Made by a program: the position numbers and the translations under genes. A DNA stretch of 64,000 bases from Lepisosteus oculatus. Its lineage: Eukaryota > Chordata > Actinopteri > Semionotiformes > Lepisosteidae. Shown piece by piece: positions 1 through 12,600 of this stretch. Below the pieces are notes generated by a model. The model searched no databases, was not told the DNA's origin, and was given only the letters and a program-made list of their open reading frames with translations. Position 1 is the first letter of the stretch; every line of letters starts with the position of its first letter. The stretch covers positions 3,831,605-3,895,604 of the forward strand of contig NC_090716.1 in NCBI RefSeq assembly GCF_040954835.1, in the 5' to 3' direction.

Positions 1-555
1 GAACTGGGGGCTCTGGGAGGGAGAGGGGGGAAAAAAGCTTCACACCTGAACAACAACAGCCTTCACCTGCCACCTTAAAAACTGTCTGAGCATCTCTCCT
101 TGACAGTCCATGTATCTTTTCACAGTACCCATTGCCGTCCACTAACTATAACCTTGAGTGTTACACAAACCAGAAGCCTGGTTTAGGGTTTGGGTCAGAA
201 ACATGTCTGCCTAACCAAAAATATGTACTGCTTAATTCATTTCATATAAAGTACACAGGCTACAGGCAGCTTAAATACTGTATTTGGCAAGATCTGCTTG
301 CTTTTGCTGAGCTCTGTCCTAGAGCTTGCTTTGGCTAATATTTCTGGGTTTTTTTGCAGACCAGTTAGCATTCAGCTCCTGGTAAGACTGATAAAGACAC
401 ACTGACATCAAGGTCGTCACTAAACATTAGTGAACCCTTGTTCCATCGGCTACTGAATTTCAAGAACTTGTGTCTTTTAAAGACTTTGTCGTGGCTGATC
501 AGTTCGTTCACCATGATGTAATAGACTAATTTTTGAGGGGTTCAAAAAGTCGCAC
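1..555 (-). other. MYBPC3 intron 11 (partial)
   Basis: Non-coding sequence downstream of exon 11. I looked for the next C3-domain exon and found no convincing one. AT-rich with no recognised element. Confidence 0.7.
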
Positions 556-680
556 CCTTGACGAAGAGCTCGGTGACGCATTTCTCGTCTCCGATGACGC
601 ACGCGTAGGCAGCGTCGTCCGCCAGCGAGCAGTGGTTGATGGTGAGAATCCGCTTGTTACCGATGTTTTCGAAGATGTAC
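556..680 (-). CDS. MYBPC3: MYBPC3 coding exon 11 (C2 Ig domain, second half)
   Basis: The 125-nt exon encodes [18 protein letters not shown] then [17 protein letters not shown] and VTELFVK, matching human [22 protein letters not shown]. Acceptor CCAACAG|G, donor G|GTGCGA, leaving phase 1 as before the human EPPV exon. No further MYBPC3 exon was found between here and position 1. Confidence 0.96.
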
Positions 681-3600
681 CTGTTGGACCGACAGAAGGG
701 GAGATTTGACCAGACTAATCGTTGCTACTCACCTTCGAACAAAAAATCTTCCAGCGAGTCACGCTTGCAGTTGAAACCAGCTCTTTTTTTTAAAGTCAAA
801 TAACGTTTTCCCGTGTTGAAATGTTAAATCATTTCTGTCTGTTGCATCCAAAAATGTTGCGCAAACATGACAAATTCTAGCATTTTTACATAACCTCTTT
901 TCCAGAGATGGGAGCGGCGTATATTATTATTAACACAATGGATTCACACCTTAAAAAGATTCCAATACATTGAAAACTGAGGCCTCGCCATGAAAATAAT
1001 CATTTCTGATGGTAAGTGTTCATTTTCTTTCGGCAGCGATGTATTACTCCAACTGGAATGTCTCGCTTGGGCTGACTGGTCTGACTGGTTTCCCTGCCTG
1101 GTCAGCTCTGCTGTGTGTCTCACGGGGTGTCAGACAGACACCGCCCGAGTGGGACATGTTCAGCGCAGTCCGTTTTGAAATCCTCCCAGTTTGCTGCTTT
1201 CATCGAAGCGCCTTTCACACGTTGGCATATCTCGAGGAAAGTTCAGTATCGTGTTCTCATAATCACCCCTAAACCCAAACAATAACATCTGGCTTTTTCT
1301 CAGTAAAAAAAAAGATCTCCGCAATCAATACCACAGCAGAAAAATGTCAGCGCACACACAAATAGCAAATAAAATGCTCCCTACTTGCTGTGGATGGAAG
1401 TCCCATAGTCCAGCGTGGCACCATCGGATTGTTTTTCAAACATTAACGGGTTGAACAGGAAGAAGAAAAGAAAAGCCGTTAGAACAGGTGGAGATGCAAG
1501 GAAGAATTGAACGATGCCACGTGTGAACGAAAATTCACCCCTCTGTCTCCTACCTGCCGGTGGGGTGAATTTCCTGGCCATTCTTCAGCCACTTCACCTC
1601 TGCGTCGGGGTTGGCCACTTCGGTGACCAATTTGATCTTGTGACCCTTCTCCACTTGGTACGCGGGGTCCAGTTTCTTCAGGAAAGCTGCAATGTCAACG
1701 AGCAGTGACAGCTATTATTTTTGCAGACCTAGAGTACCTGCTGCATACTGTATATATGTTAAAATGAAGCCAGAGAGAAAGAGAGGGGAGACTGATGAAC
1801 GAGAAGGTGCAGAGGTCGGGGGCGAGCACTGGAGGTCTAGAGCCTGTGAATGAGACAGTGGAACCTCAGCTTGTCTCTGTTAGCGGACTCAACAGGACAA
1901 TTTCGGGGGCATGAAACAGGAATCAAATTGGCAGGGCACAATTTAATAGCTGCGGTAATTTCTTCAGGTCATAACTTTTTTTGGGGGTAACTGCGGTTTA
2001 CCAAAAATAAAGGGCAACTATTTCACACTGGCAACATACTACATGTGAACTACATGTGAACTACATCTGAAAAGGGCCATATTATCCAGTAGGATAGTAG
2101 GCCCTGTGCCTAGAGCCTATGAAAAAATGACCGTGTGCTTTTATTAGCTTTAACAAAGATCCTTTTCTATATACAGTATATTTATTGTACTGTAAACTGT
2201 ATATAGCAGGGATATGCTGTTTGAAAAATCTTCAGGATAATTGTGATCACTCATCTGCCCTTATAAATTGATACACCCGCAGAAATGCAGTCACCAAAGG
2301 GCCTGGAAAGATCTTAACCCAGCCATGCATGCAAATGGTTAAGGAATCGATCTCCTAGTGGTGGAAGAAGAAAAGAAGAAAGGGAATGTCTTCCAGACAG
2401 CTGGGCTGACACACGCCGGGACCGGTACTGCTCAAAGTGCCGAGGTGCCAAACGTGTCGGCCTCATCATGTCCAGGCTCGGCGCCGGTTCCAACCCGGAA
2501 AACCCACCGGCGCTCTTCTTCTCCTCCTTCTTCATCTTCTTCAGCCTCTTCAGCATGCCCCGCAGGTCCGTGATGCCGTACTGGAAAGCGATCTTCTCGT
2601 ACTCGGTAGGCGGCGCCTTGCGCAAGATGTCCCAGACGTCGATCTCGGGCTGCGCGTTCACCTGGACTGCTCTGGGGGAGAGGAGACACCGGTCCCTGAG
2701 TCAGCTCACTGCCTGCTGCAGGTCAGGAAAGCGCAAGTCATCTCATCATCTACACACATTTCGTTTTGGAACTGCATCTGTCACACGGATTAAAAACTGG
2801 ATTGTAAATTCAGGTTACATTCCTTGTGGACAAATAGGGCAAATTGAAAAGTACAACTACAGCAGTTTTAAATAAAAACTGAGATACACCGCAGATTTAC
2901 TATGATATGCAGAGAATGACACATGACAGCATGGAAAACAGTATTTCCGGCATACAGCGTCAATGGACTCTTTCTGTAAGAAACTGATGTGTCGTATAGA
3001 CAGGACACAAGTCTGTGTAGTTACACATTTATTACATCCTTACAAATATTTTTATTTTCTGCTTTAGAACAGGAGAAACCTGTAAGGCCTGTGTTAGTTA
3101 TATCTGAATGACATAAGAACACTTAACACATGATGCACAGCCCCTCTAAAATGACTACCTACTGCACTGGTTGTCTTTGGACTGTAATAACTAAGAGGTA
3201 CTATTCGAACCTCACTAGCAAATATTAGATACTCACTTAGCAAAAACGTATAACATCTGTGGTTTACCTGTCCTCCAATGTTACTAAATCCCTGGGTTAC
3301 CATATATGTACAGCTAAAGGTGTTAGATGACCAAAAAGCTTTTTAAAACAAGTCCTTGAGATTTTGAAATGAAGCACGAATTGAACTCGTTTCAGGGCAA
3401 AACTGAAAAGCATTCGGCAGAATCTTATAAAGCTAAGCCAGGCCAGACCGAAACAGAGAACATTATTTAAAGCACACTGAGCAAGGCGAAACAAAGAACA
3501 TTTTCTTACCGGTTTGAGGCTTTTAAAAAACTGCTGCGCTCAAGACAGACGCAGAAGGCAGCCAGCATCCACGGCAAAACAAATCAGAAGCTGTTAATGC

Positions 3601-6600
3601 ACGCACTCCCATCTCTGCACCAAACAGGCCACACTTTACAGTTCACCAGATACATGTATGTCCAAGCACTGACAGTCATGCTGCATGCTCTGAAACATGC
3701 AGTGCGCATGCAGGGCAGGATCATGTCATACATCTCTCCTGGGAGAAATACATCTCCAATTAGGAGATGCACTTGGCAGTGCCTTTCAAACATCTCCACC
3801 ACGTGCCTGAACTAATCATCTCACTGGAAAAGCAACATGGCAGAAGAGTGGAAAAACAGGAATGTAAACTGGCCCCTGCCCATTACCAACAGACCACAAG
3901 ATGGCAACAGTCCATAAAGCCTGTAAAGGCATGTTGTGTGATTGATCGATCCCCAGCTCACATTTTCCCCAGAAACAGGGAAGAGAGAGCAACAGTCCAG
4001 CTGTAGTTCGGGACTTGAGGGGGCACCTGGCTGCAAACAGGAGGTGATGAGAGTTGTGCTCTGAGGAGATAGTGGAGTCCTGAAAGAGGATCCTGCATGA
4101 GCAGTCTGGCACAGTGGTTGGGAGCCTGGATTTGTCACTTGGAGCACAGGTGTGACACCATCTCTGTGTCCTTGAGCTGCTTACTGTATATCATGTAGGC
4201 TGCCCTGGTAAAGCTGTACCAATGGGTAAATCAAGGTTTGGTCTCAGCTGACTTAGCCTGATAAATATCCATCCAGCAGTTTTCCATCTACTTAGTCCAA
4301 TTGGAGCTGGAGCCTGTCCCAGCAAGAAATGGGCATGAGGTGGGACACACAGACACAGATTCACTCACAACAGGGCTGATTTTCCCAGAAGAGGCCACTT
4401 AAGAGACCTACCAGAAGGTCTGTGGACTGTGGAAGGAAACCCACCCAAACTGGGGGAGAACATACAAACTCCACACAGACAGCACCCCAGGTCCGGAGTC
4501 GAACCCAGTGCCCCAGTGCTGTGAGGCAGCAGTGCTGAACACTTAATCACCCACAGCCCCCTCATTAAGAAGGAACTCTTTATTATCCTTTAATCCTTTT
4601 TTCATTCTGGTTCCTGGCCATGAAGAGGGTGCTGCATCTTTAGTTAAGAGCATCCTAATCATTCCATTATTGTTTATCTATAATTATTTTAAAACACTAC
4701 AATAGATTTGAGAAAACTAAAAAAAATCTATGAAACCTTGTGTCTGCATCACGGTGCAGTGTGTGCAGGCCTGGACCAGCGTGGTTGAAGATGTTTGAAG
4801 TGTTACACCTACTATAAAAGGTCCTGTAGATGCACCTCACAATCGGTTGTAGTTCAAAAGCACTTTTCGACTTCCTGTGTGATTGCTCACTGCATGCTCT
4901 GGAAAGGGCGTCTTGCGGCTTCAGGGGCCAGTGTCTGTGTGGTGACGGGCCGTTTTATCCGAGTGTTAACGGTGTCGAAAGCTGACACCTCAACAGTACA
5001 ACACCATCCTCTGGTTAGCTTATCGCAGAGAGGATCAGGTAAAACCAAACCTCCAATTGTGCCAGCCCTTGAGCTTTAATACATTGCCTTATGGTGTCTA
5101 GACATGGTTCTTTAAACAACAGTACAAGAACAGGGGTCCAGGAATGGTGAGCTGCAGAGCTGGCAGACTGGTGAGACTGGTGAGATGGGTTACAGGGGCA
5201 AATCACAGGACCTGTACCAGAAAATCCAGTGTATATGTCCTATTCACTGATAATACGCACACTTTAGTCAGGGACTGCAGCTGCTGCAGCTGGTTCTTTA
5301 TAGTGCGAAACCTATCAGTTCTGGGCGGCTTGGTGGTGGAGTGGTAAGTACTGGGGCCCTGGGCTCCTTTCCTGGAGGGCTGTCCGTGTGGAGTCTGCAT
5401 GTCCACACCGGGCTTGTGTGGGTCTCATCCCACAGCCCAAAGGCATGCTGGTAGGCAAACCGGCTGTGGTGTGAACGTGCCTGTGTCTGTGTGTGCCCTG
5501 CGGTGGACTGGCATTCTGTCCAGGAAGTATCCTGGCGTACACCCGTTGCCTGCTGGGATAGGCTCTGGCTCTCCCGTGCCCCTGAATTAGCTAAAGTGGT
5601 TAAAAAATGAATGGAAGGATCTGTAAATTCCTCACCAATCCTGAAATGAGAAGCTGTTACAGGTACCAATTTCAACATGGTCGGTGTTGTTACAGGACTT
5701 ATTTTCTGATGAATTATTACATTTGTTTGTTGTCCTCTTCCTGTGGGCACTCCACACAAGAGTCTGGCTTCATATAGTCCAAGTCACAGGTTTTTCTACA
5801 TTATGTCCGTCTTATAAATGTGTAGGATTGGCATGTTATGCTAATTTAAAAAAATAATAGGACAGAGGTAGCCTTTGACTCCGGTTCCAAAAATAATAAA
5901 ATTGCCATTGATTTAACAGTCACGAACAGACAGTTAATAGAGCCATTGCTTACTAGAAACAAACTCCTTATCAGTTACCACAACGCTGAGCTTTAATGCC
6001 ATTTGAAGGTTATTTTAAAAGTCATATCAGACATGTCAGACCTATTTCAAAATTTCTCCTTTTTTCTGAGAGCTTGGAATTCAGACAAGACAGTATGTAA
6101 CAAGGAAGAAAGGAACTTTGCACCGTTTCTTTGGGTGAGCCTCACTGAGAATGTCAGAGTCTGAATATCTGTTTGCAAAATATTAAAATATCCTACTGTC
6201 ATTCTCCAGGAGAAAAGATCACATGCAGTGTAATCTAACAATGATGTACCCAGAGAGAACATACATGTGTTTTTCTATTACTGCCAATGGTTGTGACGAG
6301 GTACAAACACGGTATCGTTGACACTACCACTCTCTCGGTACTCTTGAGCAAGTGCATGCTGGGGGAAACAGTGGCTCAGGGCACACAGGGGGTGAGCGAT
6401 ACGATAGCGCCTCCAGAAAAGAAAGCGGACAGCAGTGGGAATGTCAAGCTAATGTAAAGTCTAGGAGGTCAGAGATCCACGAGGAGCAAAAGTGAGCTCA
6501 TGGCCCTCTTTTGAAACTTGGGAATGTTCTAATAAGAACATTCAACTGGAAATGAAGGTGACTGTAAGGCGGTTTCTGTAATCATTCAGTGCAGTGCTTT

Positions 6601-9600
6601 GTGTATACAAGTTGTTAGGGGAGTGGGGGACATGCAGTTTCCCTGCTGATGGACTCCGCTAGCAGAATCTGTATGTTATTCTGTACCTATATAGTGGTAG
6701 GAGTTGTGAACTCCTGCTGAATCCACATGCTAAACTCGAACCCTCACACTTGCTTTAGCACAGATGCTTCTCCCTCTCTGTCTTAAACTCCCATCTTCTG
6801 TACCAAACTCCCTGATAAGGAAGGAATGTTTTAATTGCTCTCTGAGTCCTTGAGTTTCTTCAGAAAGTACCTCAAAGACAGGAGGGGGAGGGCATAGAGA
6901 AAAATATATATAAGCCATGTCGAGGCATATCCCCTCTGAGCAATACATCAATAAGCCTCAAATGTGTTGCTCCTTGAATGCATACAATAAAGCTTGGCTT
7001 GACGAATGGACACTACAGGCTCAAATCTCTTGGTTTCTACACTGCCATGCTGTCAAAGCCGATATCCTGGCTTCTTTCAAGAAACAGCTGGAAGAGATGC
7101 TCAGATCTGTTAACTACCAGCAACCGGAGGGCCTAAATGGGCCTGACAGCCTCCTCCTGTAGGAGTCGCCTCTTATGTTCCCGAGAGGAGTGACTCCAAC
7201 CCAGTTGGGTTCATTCCAGAGCCGGGTTTTAGTAGCGGCACTCAGCCCATGCCATGCAGACTCCCCGTTAGTGTGTTGTTGTGAAGTGAAGAGATCTGGA
7301 GTTCTTACTCTCTGGAGGGGTGAAAGGTCCAGCCGAGGAGGGAGAAAGGACACCGGCCCACAGGAGAGATCAGCATGAGAAAAGACAAGCCATAAAAAAG
7401 TATTTAATAATGCAATCGGAGGAACATACACTGTAATTGAGAAAATGAGGCTCTCAGAGGTCAGATTTATAGAAATGTCTGTATAACGCAAATCATGTGT
7501 TGTATATATATTTAAATATCAAAAGAAAGACGGATATAGTTCCAGTATAATTTATTGCTATTTCATACAGTACTGCTTTTTTCACCCTCATCTGTTGCCC
7601 TCTCCTGGTAATGTTTAGGACATGAAGCAAGGAATATCCTTTTAAATGCAAAATAAGTAATTGCTATATCATCACTCTGAGGTTATGAAATTATGCTGGT
7701 ATTTCTTAGTTAATTTTGTGAACATATCCTTCTTTCGTGTGATCAGCAAGGCCAACCTCCTCTTCATGTGGGTGAAGGTTCTCGCTGCTTTCCTAAGCAT
7801 TTAGGAAGTGTGTCTGTTCTCCCAGCCTAGCATGAAAGAAGCCCTGCACTCACCTCTTCTTCAGCAAAGCGCTAAAATCAAGTTCCCCTGCTTCCTCTCC
7901 TCCATCGCAGCTACTGTGGAGAAACATCAGAGTGGCCACACTGTTAGGCTCCTAGAAACACCCTACTGCACTGCCGCCCTGCTCTGTCCCTCAGAAGGAC
8001 CACCAACTCACTGCGCAGGACTCGGGCGATTAAATGTGACCCCGATCGACCTCTCTGCTACTTGATTTCTCTACATTCGTGGAAATATACACATTAGCCT
8101 CTGATCCGTTCAGATTTGACAGGGGTTTCGGTGTAGATCATACAGTTCACAGCTTACATGGCTTAGATTTTTTTTTCTCCCAAGACACAAGATGAAGGAA
8201 CTAAGATACTAGAATGGAAAAATTAGTTGCCAATTTTCAAAAATGGATCGCCAAAGCAAAACAAAAAAAGTGACTAGGGCAGGAAAACCTTATTAAAAGC
8301 TCTCCCCTGGTACCAATCTTTAGTGGAAAAGGAAACTCACATCTCTGATACTCTGGTATGAATGTTACTTCATACAATTCATTCAAGATATACCTGGGCC
8401 TTCTGCAGCTTACACTGAATGCCATCTTTCTTAAAATCTGTTTAACCACAAGGTATATAACAGCACAGCAAGTTCATTACTAATACATGAAGCATATGAA
8501 AATAATGTGTTTTTATGATAATGATAAAAACAGTTGTGTGAAAGAGAACACGAGTGTTAGTGTTATGAAAAGTGAATGCAGAATACAAAAGAAAGACAAT
8601 CAAACAAGTCACCAGCATAGGGACTTTAACTTTTTTCAGTGTTCTGCAGCTTTTAGAACTCCACTTCACTGGAGACAAACTACAAAGATCATGAACAGGG
8701 ATTGTGTTAGAAGAAGTTTGTGTTAAAAGTCTTCATGTAAGGGACTGTACCAGTTCAGAATTGAAAGCACTTTTTGTATTTTCTAAAATGAAAGTCTTCA
8801 TCACATGATTAGGGCGACCACATCCTTCTTTTAAAATTAAAACAGGGATTTTTTCTTTTTTTTTCCAAGGCGGAGGAAATGAAATCAGAGTCCCTTGGGG
8901 ACGTTTCAGGTCTCTCCCTCACATGAAGATATTGGATACATGAGACTCTGTGTCTGAATTTGAAGATGTGTCACTGAGTTAAAGATGAAAGTGCTCTGTA
9001 CTGAGGGCTGTGGATCTCGCTGGGAAAAAAAACAAAAGAAAAAATGCCAGAAAAACACCTACAAAGAGTAGCTGGAATGTTAGCAAGTATTTTTTGGTAA
9101 ATTTCAAGGAATTACTGATAGTTTTACTATTTTGTTCCTAATAATTCATGTCATGCTTTTTTTTTCTAATTTACACAGTATTTGATCCTGTATTGCTTGA
9201 GCAGTGTCCAAAATACCCATTTCATGTTCAGAAAGAACCCCTCTGACATTGGCCTGACATAAATCTCTTATATATTCTTACACGGCGGAGATGATTACAG
9301 TTCTGCCACACTGTGCTGCTGTCTATTCGTATAAGACAGATTAATTAAATCATAATTAATAAAAAAAACACAAGCACAAATGGAAAAAAATGGCTGCTCT
9401 GAGCTGGTCTCAGAAACATTCTTACTGTAAAGGAAAAAAAAAAAACAGTTTCAGCAGAATGAAAGAACAATTCATTTAAAAAATACAATAATACTTCCAT
9501 GGATTTAAGTGAAAGAATGCCTTGTTTAAAAACCTAATGCACACCAGGAAAAAAATGGCACCAATAACTGTACAAACTTTGAAACTGTTTCCAACTTTGC

Positions 9601-12600
9601 AGGGAGAAAAAGCCATCAGTAGTGAACAGATGAAAGTGCTTAGACGTGGAGAGGAGTGAATGGACTGGAGGAGACACAGGGCTTTTCTTTTAATCTCGAG
9701 TAATACAGCCCCAGCACGTGTCCACAGGCTCAAGGGGGCCTGTGCTCGCCGTGTGGCGCTGGGATTAAAAGAAAGTACGCTCTCTGCGAACTCCTGCAAC
9801 CGGGTGATGCAATGAATACTTCGAAAGATCACACTGAGCCGTCCCAGAACCGGTTTTCACTGAAAGCCCCGATGTCTCGTCACATTCGGGGTTTTACAGT
9901 CAACCTGGAGCACATGTTCCGAGAGGGAGGGGGGGGCGTTTGTGCAGCTGGTCCCCCATCTCTGGAAAACAGGCAGCCGAGGGGCCGAGAAGAGACCGGA
10001 AAAGCCACTGTGCAACTTCTATTTGCATATCATTTTTTGCTACTGTCCTTGCTTTTTTTTCGGGTAAATAGATTATCATTAAACGTCGCCTGCAACGTTA
10101 AGCTAAAAAGAGGAACTATCTATTCTCGTGCTCCCCAGCCTGTGTTTTCAGGGGTGGGAGGGACGTAGGGCCATATTTGAAAAGACTGCAGCGCTTAGCT
10201 TGCTGTAGATTTTCTTCCCAGTTGTTGCTTTTGTTTTTAAACTGGAAACAAAGCTACGGATATTTTACAAAAATAACACATGAAGAAAAGCCAATAAAGT
10301 TAAACTTTTTTGGGGGACCGGGGTATCTCCAGAAATTTTGAGACGAGGACGAGTAGCACTTCTTTGTTTTTCCATTGAGAAAGCAAAGACGAAAACAGCA
10401 AGCCAGTGCTGGCCTCCCACAAGGCTGAAAAGTCTGCAAATATGGCCCAGGCTGTCCCACAAACATGATACTACCTTCCGCCTGGGCCACTCTTCCGTTT
10501 CCCTCCTGGTCCAATGCTCCTAGCAAATCGTAATTTCCACATAATTAATCGCAGCACAGGACACCGATTTGTCGTAAAGACAGCGAGCGCTCGAACAAAA
10601 CAACAGTGCCACTTGCTCTTCGGTTTAAATGCATTTTGCTTCTCTAACCCTCGATTTCGGATTCCTGTTCCCACGACAGTGGCGCGTGAGCTTTGCTCTA
10701 CTGTGTGAGGCTGTAGGTTCAGAACCGGCGGCTGCAGAATGTGAACTTACGTGCGTCGAAAAGCAGCTCTGATGTCCACTTCTTCAACAGCGCGGGCCTC
10801 TAGAGACAGAGCACAAGACGACAGCTTGAATGTCTCCACACAGAAGGAGCCCCAGTACAGCCCGAACTGATCGCAGGATACTAAGTGCCGTGAGGCAGTA
10901 GAGTTACCCACAGTGCCATCACGCTGCCCATCAAGAACAGCAGACCCTCAGATTATCTCCTTTAATGGATCACCTTGGGAGAGTACAAAGTGGGGATGAG
11001 AAATTACTTTTTACTCAGGAGGAATTTGAACCAGTAAGGATCAGAACTGGACATCCCAGATACAGCTCAGAGACCATGCAAAAACTTTGTTAGGGAGCAC
11101 AAAGAAAAGTTGTGAGACTCACGACTTAAGTTAAGTTTACCCGAGCTGACAAAGTCTGGGGTCAAGTTGTGGCATAATCTTGTGTGGAATGAGCACGAGT
11201 GGCGGTGCTGAAACGTCGAGGGAGAATTTATTATTTGACTGACTTGGAGGGCAGGTGGCTGAAAAGGCACAGGCATGGCTGTGTTTGCGATGGGTTTAGA
11301 GACGGCTCCTGAGTGAAAGAGGGCATCGTCTTTTCAGCCGAGTCACAGCTCCTGGATTTCAAAATCAATGTGGTTCGCAGAAACAACAACAACAACAACA
11401 ACAAGCGCTCCGCGGCACAGTGACTGCACGGCCTCTCCCCCCGAGTCAGGCTGGGACCCAAGAGGCGCGCGGGAGGCCGGTCTGCGAGGTCAAAGGCTAC
11501 GCACCGTGCACGATGAGCTCAAAGTTGCAGCTGTCGAACTTGTCCCTGGACGAGACTTCGCATCGATACCCGCCGGCGTAGTTGGCCTTGGCCCCGATGA
11601 TGTGCATCTCGAAGGTGTACACCTGAGGGACAGCGCCACGGTGAGCCACACCATCCTGCCTGTAACAGGGCTACGCCTTCCCAGCACAGCGCAAGGCTGC
11701 AGTAAACCCTCCATCCTCTGTCTCTGATCACCCGCTGCAATGCGGGGCTGCACTGAGTCTCTGCCTGCCCGGCACACAATGGGCAGACAGTGGGGGAACT
11801 CAGTGGACAGGACACTAGTCCATTGCAGCACCCATTCAATCAATACATTCCCTCCCACGTGCACGCAGGGGGACAATTCAGAGATGCCAATCAAGCCAGT
11901 CTATGGGAGGTGGTAAGAAACTGATGTAGCCATAGGAGGACTATGCAGACTCCACACAGAAGGAGCCCCAGTACAGCCCGAATTGATCGCAGGATACCAA
12001 GTGCCGTGAGGCAGTAGAGTTACCCACAGTGCCATCACGCTGCCCATCAAGAACAGCAGGCCCTCAGATTATCTCCTTTAATGGGTCACCTTGGGAGAGT
12101 ACAAAGTGGGGATGAGAAATTACTTTTTACTCAGGAGGATTTAGAACCAGTAAGGATCAGAACTGGACATCCCAGATACAGCTCAGAGACCATGCAAACC
12201 CACTTAAGCGTTAGGGAATACAAAAAAGGTTGTGAGACTAACGGCTTAAATGATGTTTACCAGAGCTGACAAAGCCGAGCCTTGTATATAACGTTAAAAA
12301 AAAAAATTGAAAGCAATGAAGCTGTGATTTCACCCCCTATCAGCACTTGTGCCAGCTGGGAAGACTCATTTGATAAGCAGATGTTCAAAGGGACGGCACC
12401 ACGCTCTGCCCCGCAGAATAGTGGGGATGTGGGACGCAGCAGAAACAGCCCTGACCTTCAAGTTCCTGTCGTAGACCTCCTTCAGCTGCAGGTGTTTGCC
12501 TGCTTTGCTGGCCAAGTCCATCCACTTCCCTTTAAACCACTTCACGGTGGGCTTCTTCAGCAGGTTGGCGGAGCCCACTTTGGCAGTGAACGTGATATTC

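Larger units (their letters stand above)
2672..7853 (-). other. MYBPC3 intron 8
   Basis: Longest MYBPC3 intron here (5.2 kb). It carries a tRNA-type SINE near 4.1 kb, two oppositely oriented copies of one SINE family (4.27-4.57 and 5.32-5.62 kb) and a CR1-like tail (6.99-7.17 kb). No extra exon was recognised, but a short M-domain exon could be missed. Confidence 0.75.
11623..12455 (-). other. MYBPC3 intron 5
   Basis: Intron of 833 nt made largely of the SINE and duplication copy 2. Confidence 0.8.

Noticed and set aside
490-530. Minus-strand IMVNEL resembling the MVNE motif at the start of the MYBPC3 C3 domain
   Set aside because: The surrounding frame has stops and lacks the EPPV and LED motifs and a usable acceptor. 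It looks like chance.
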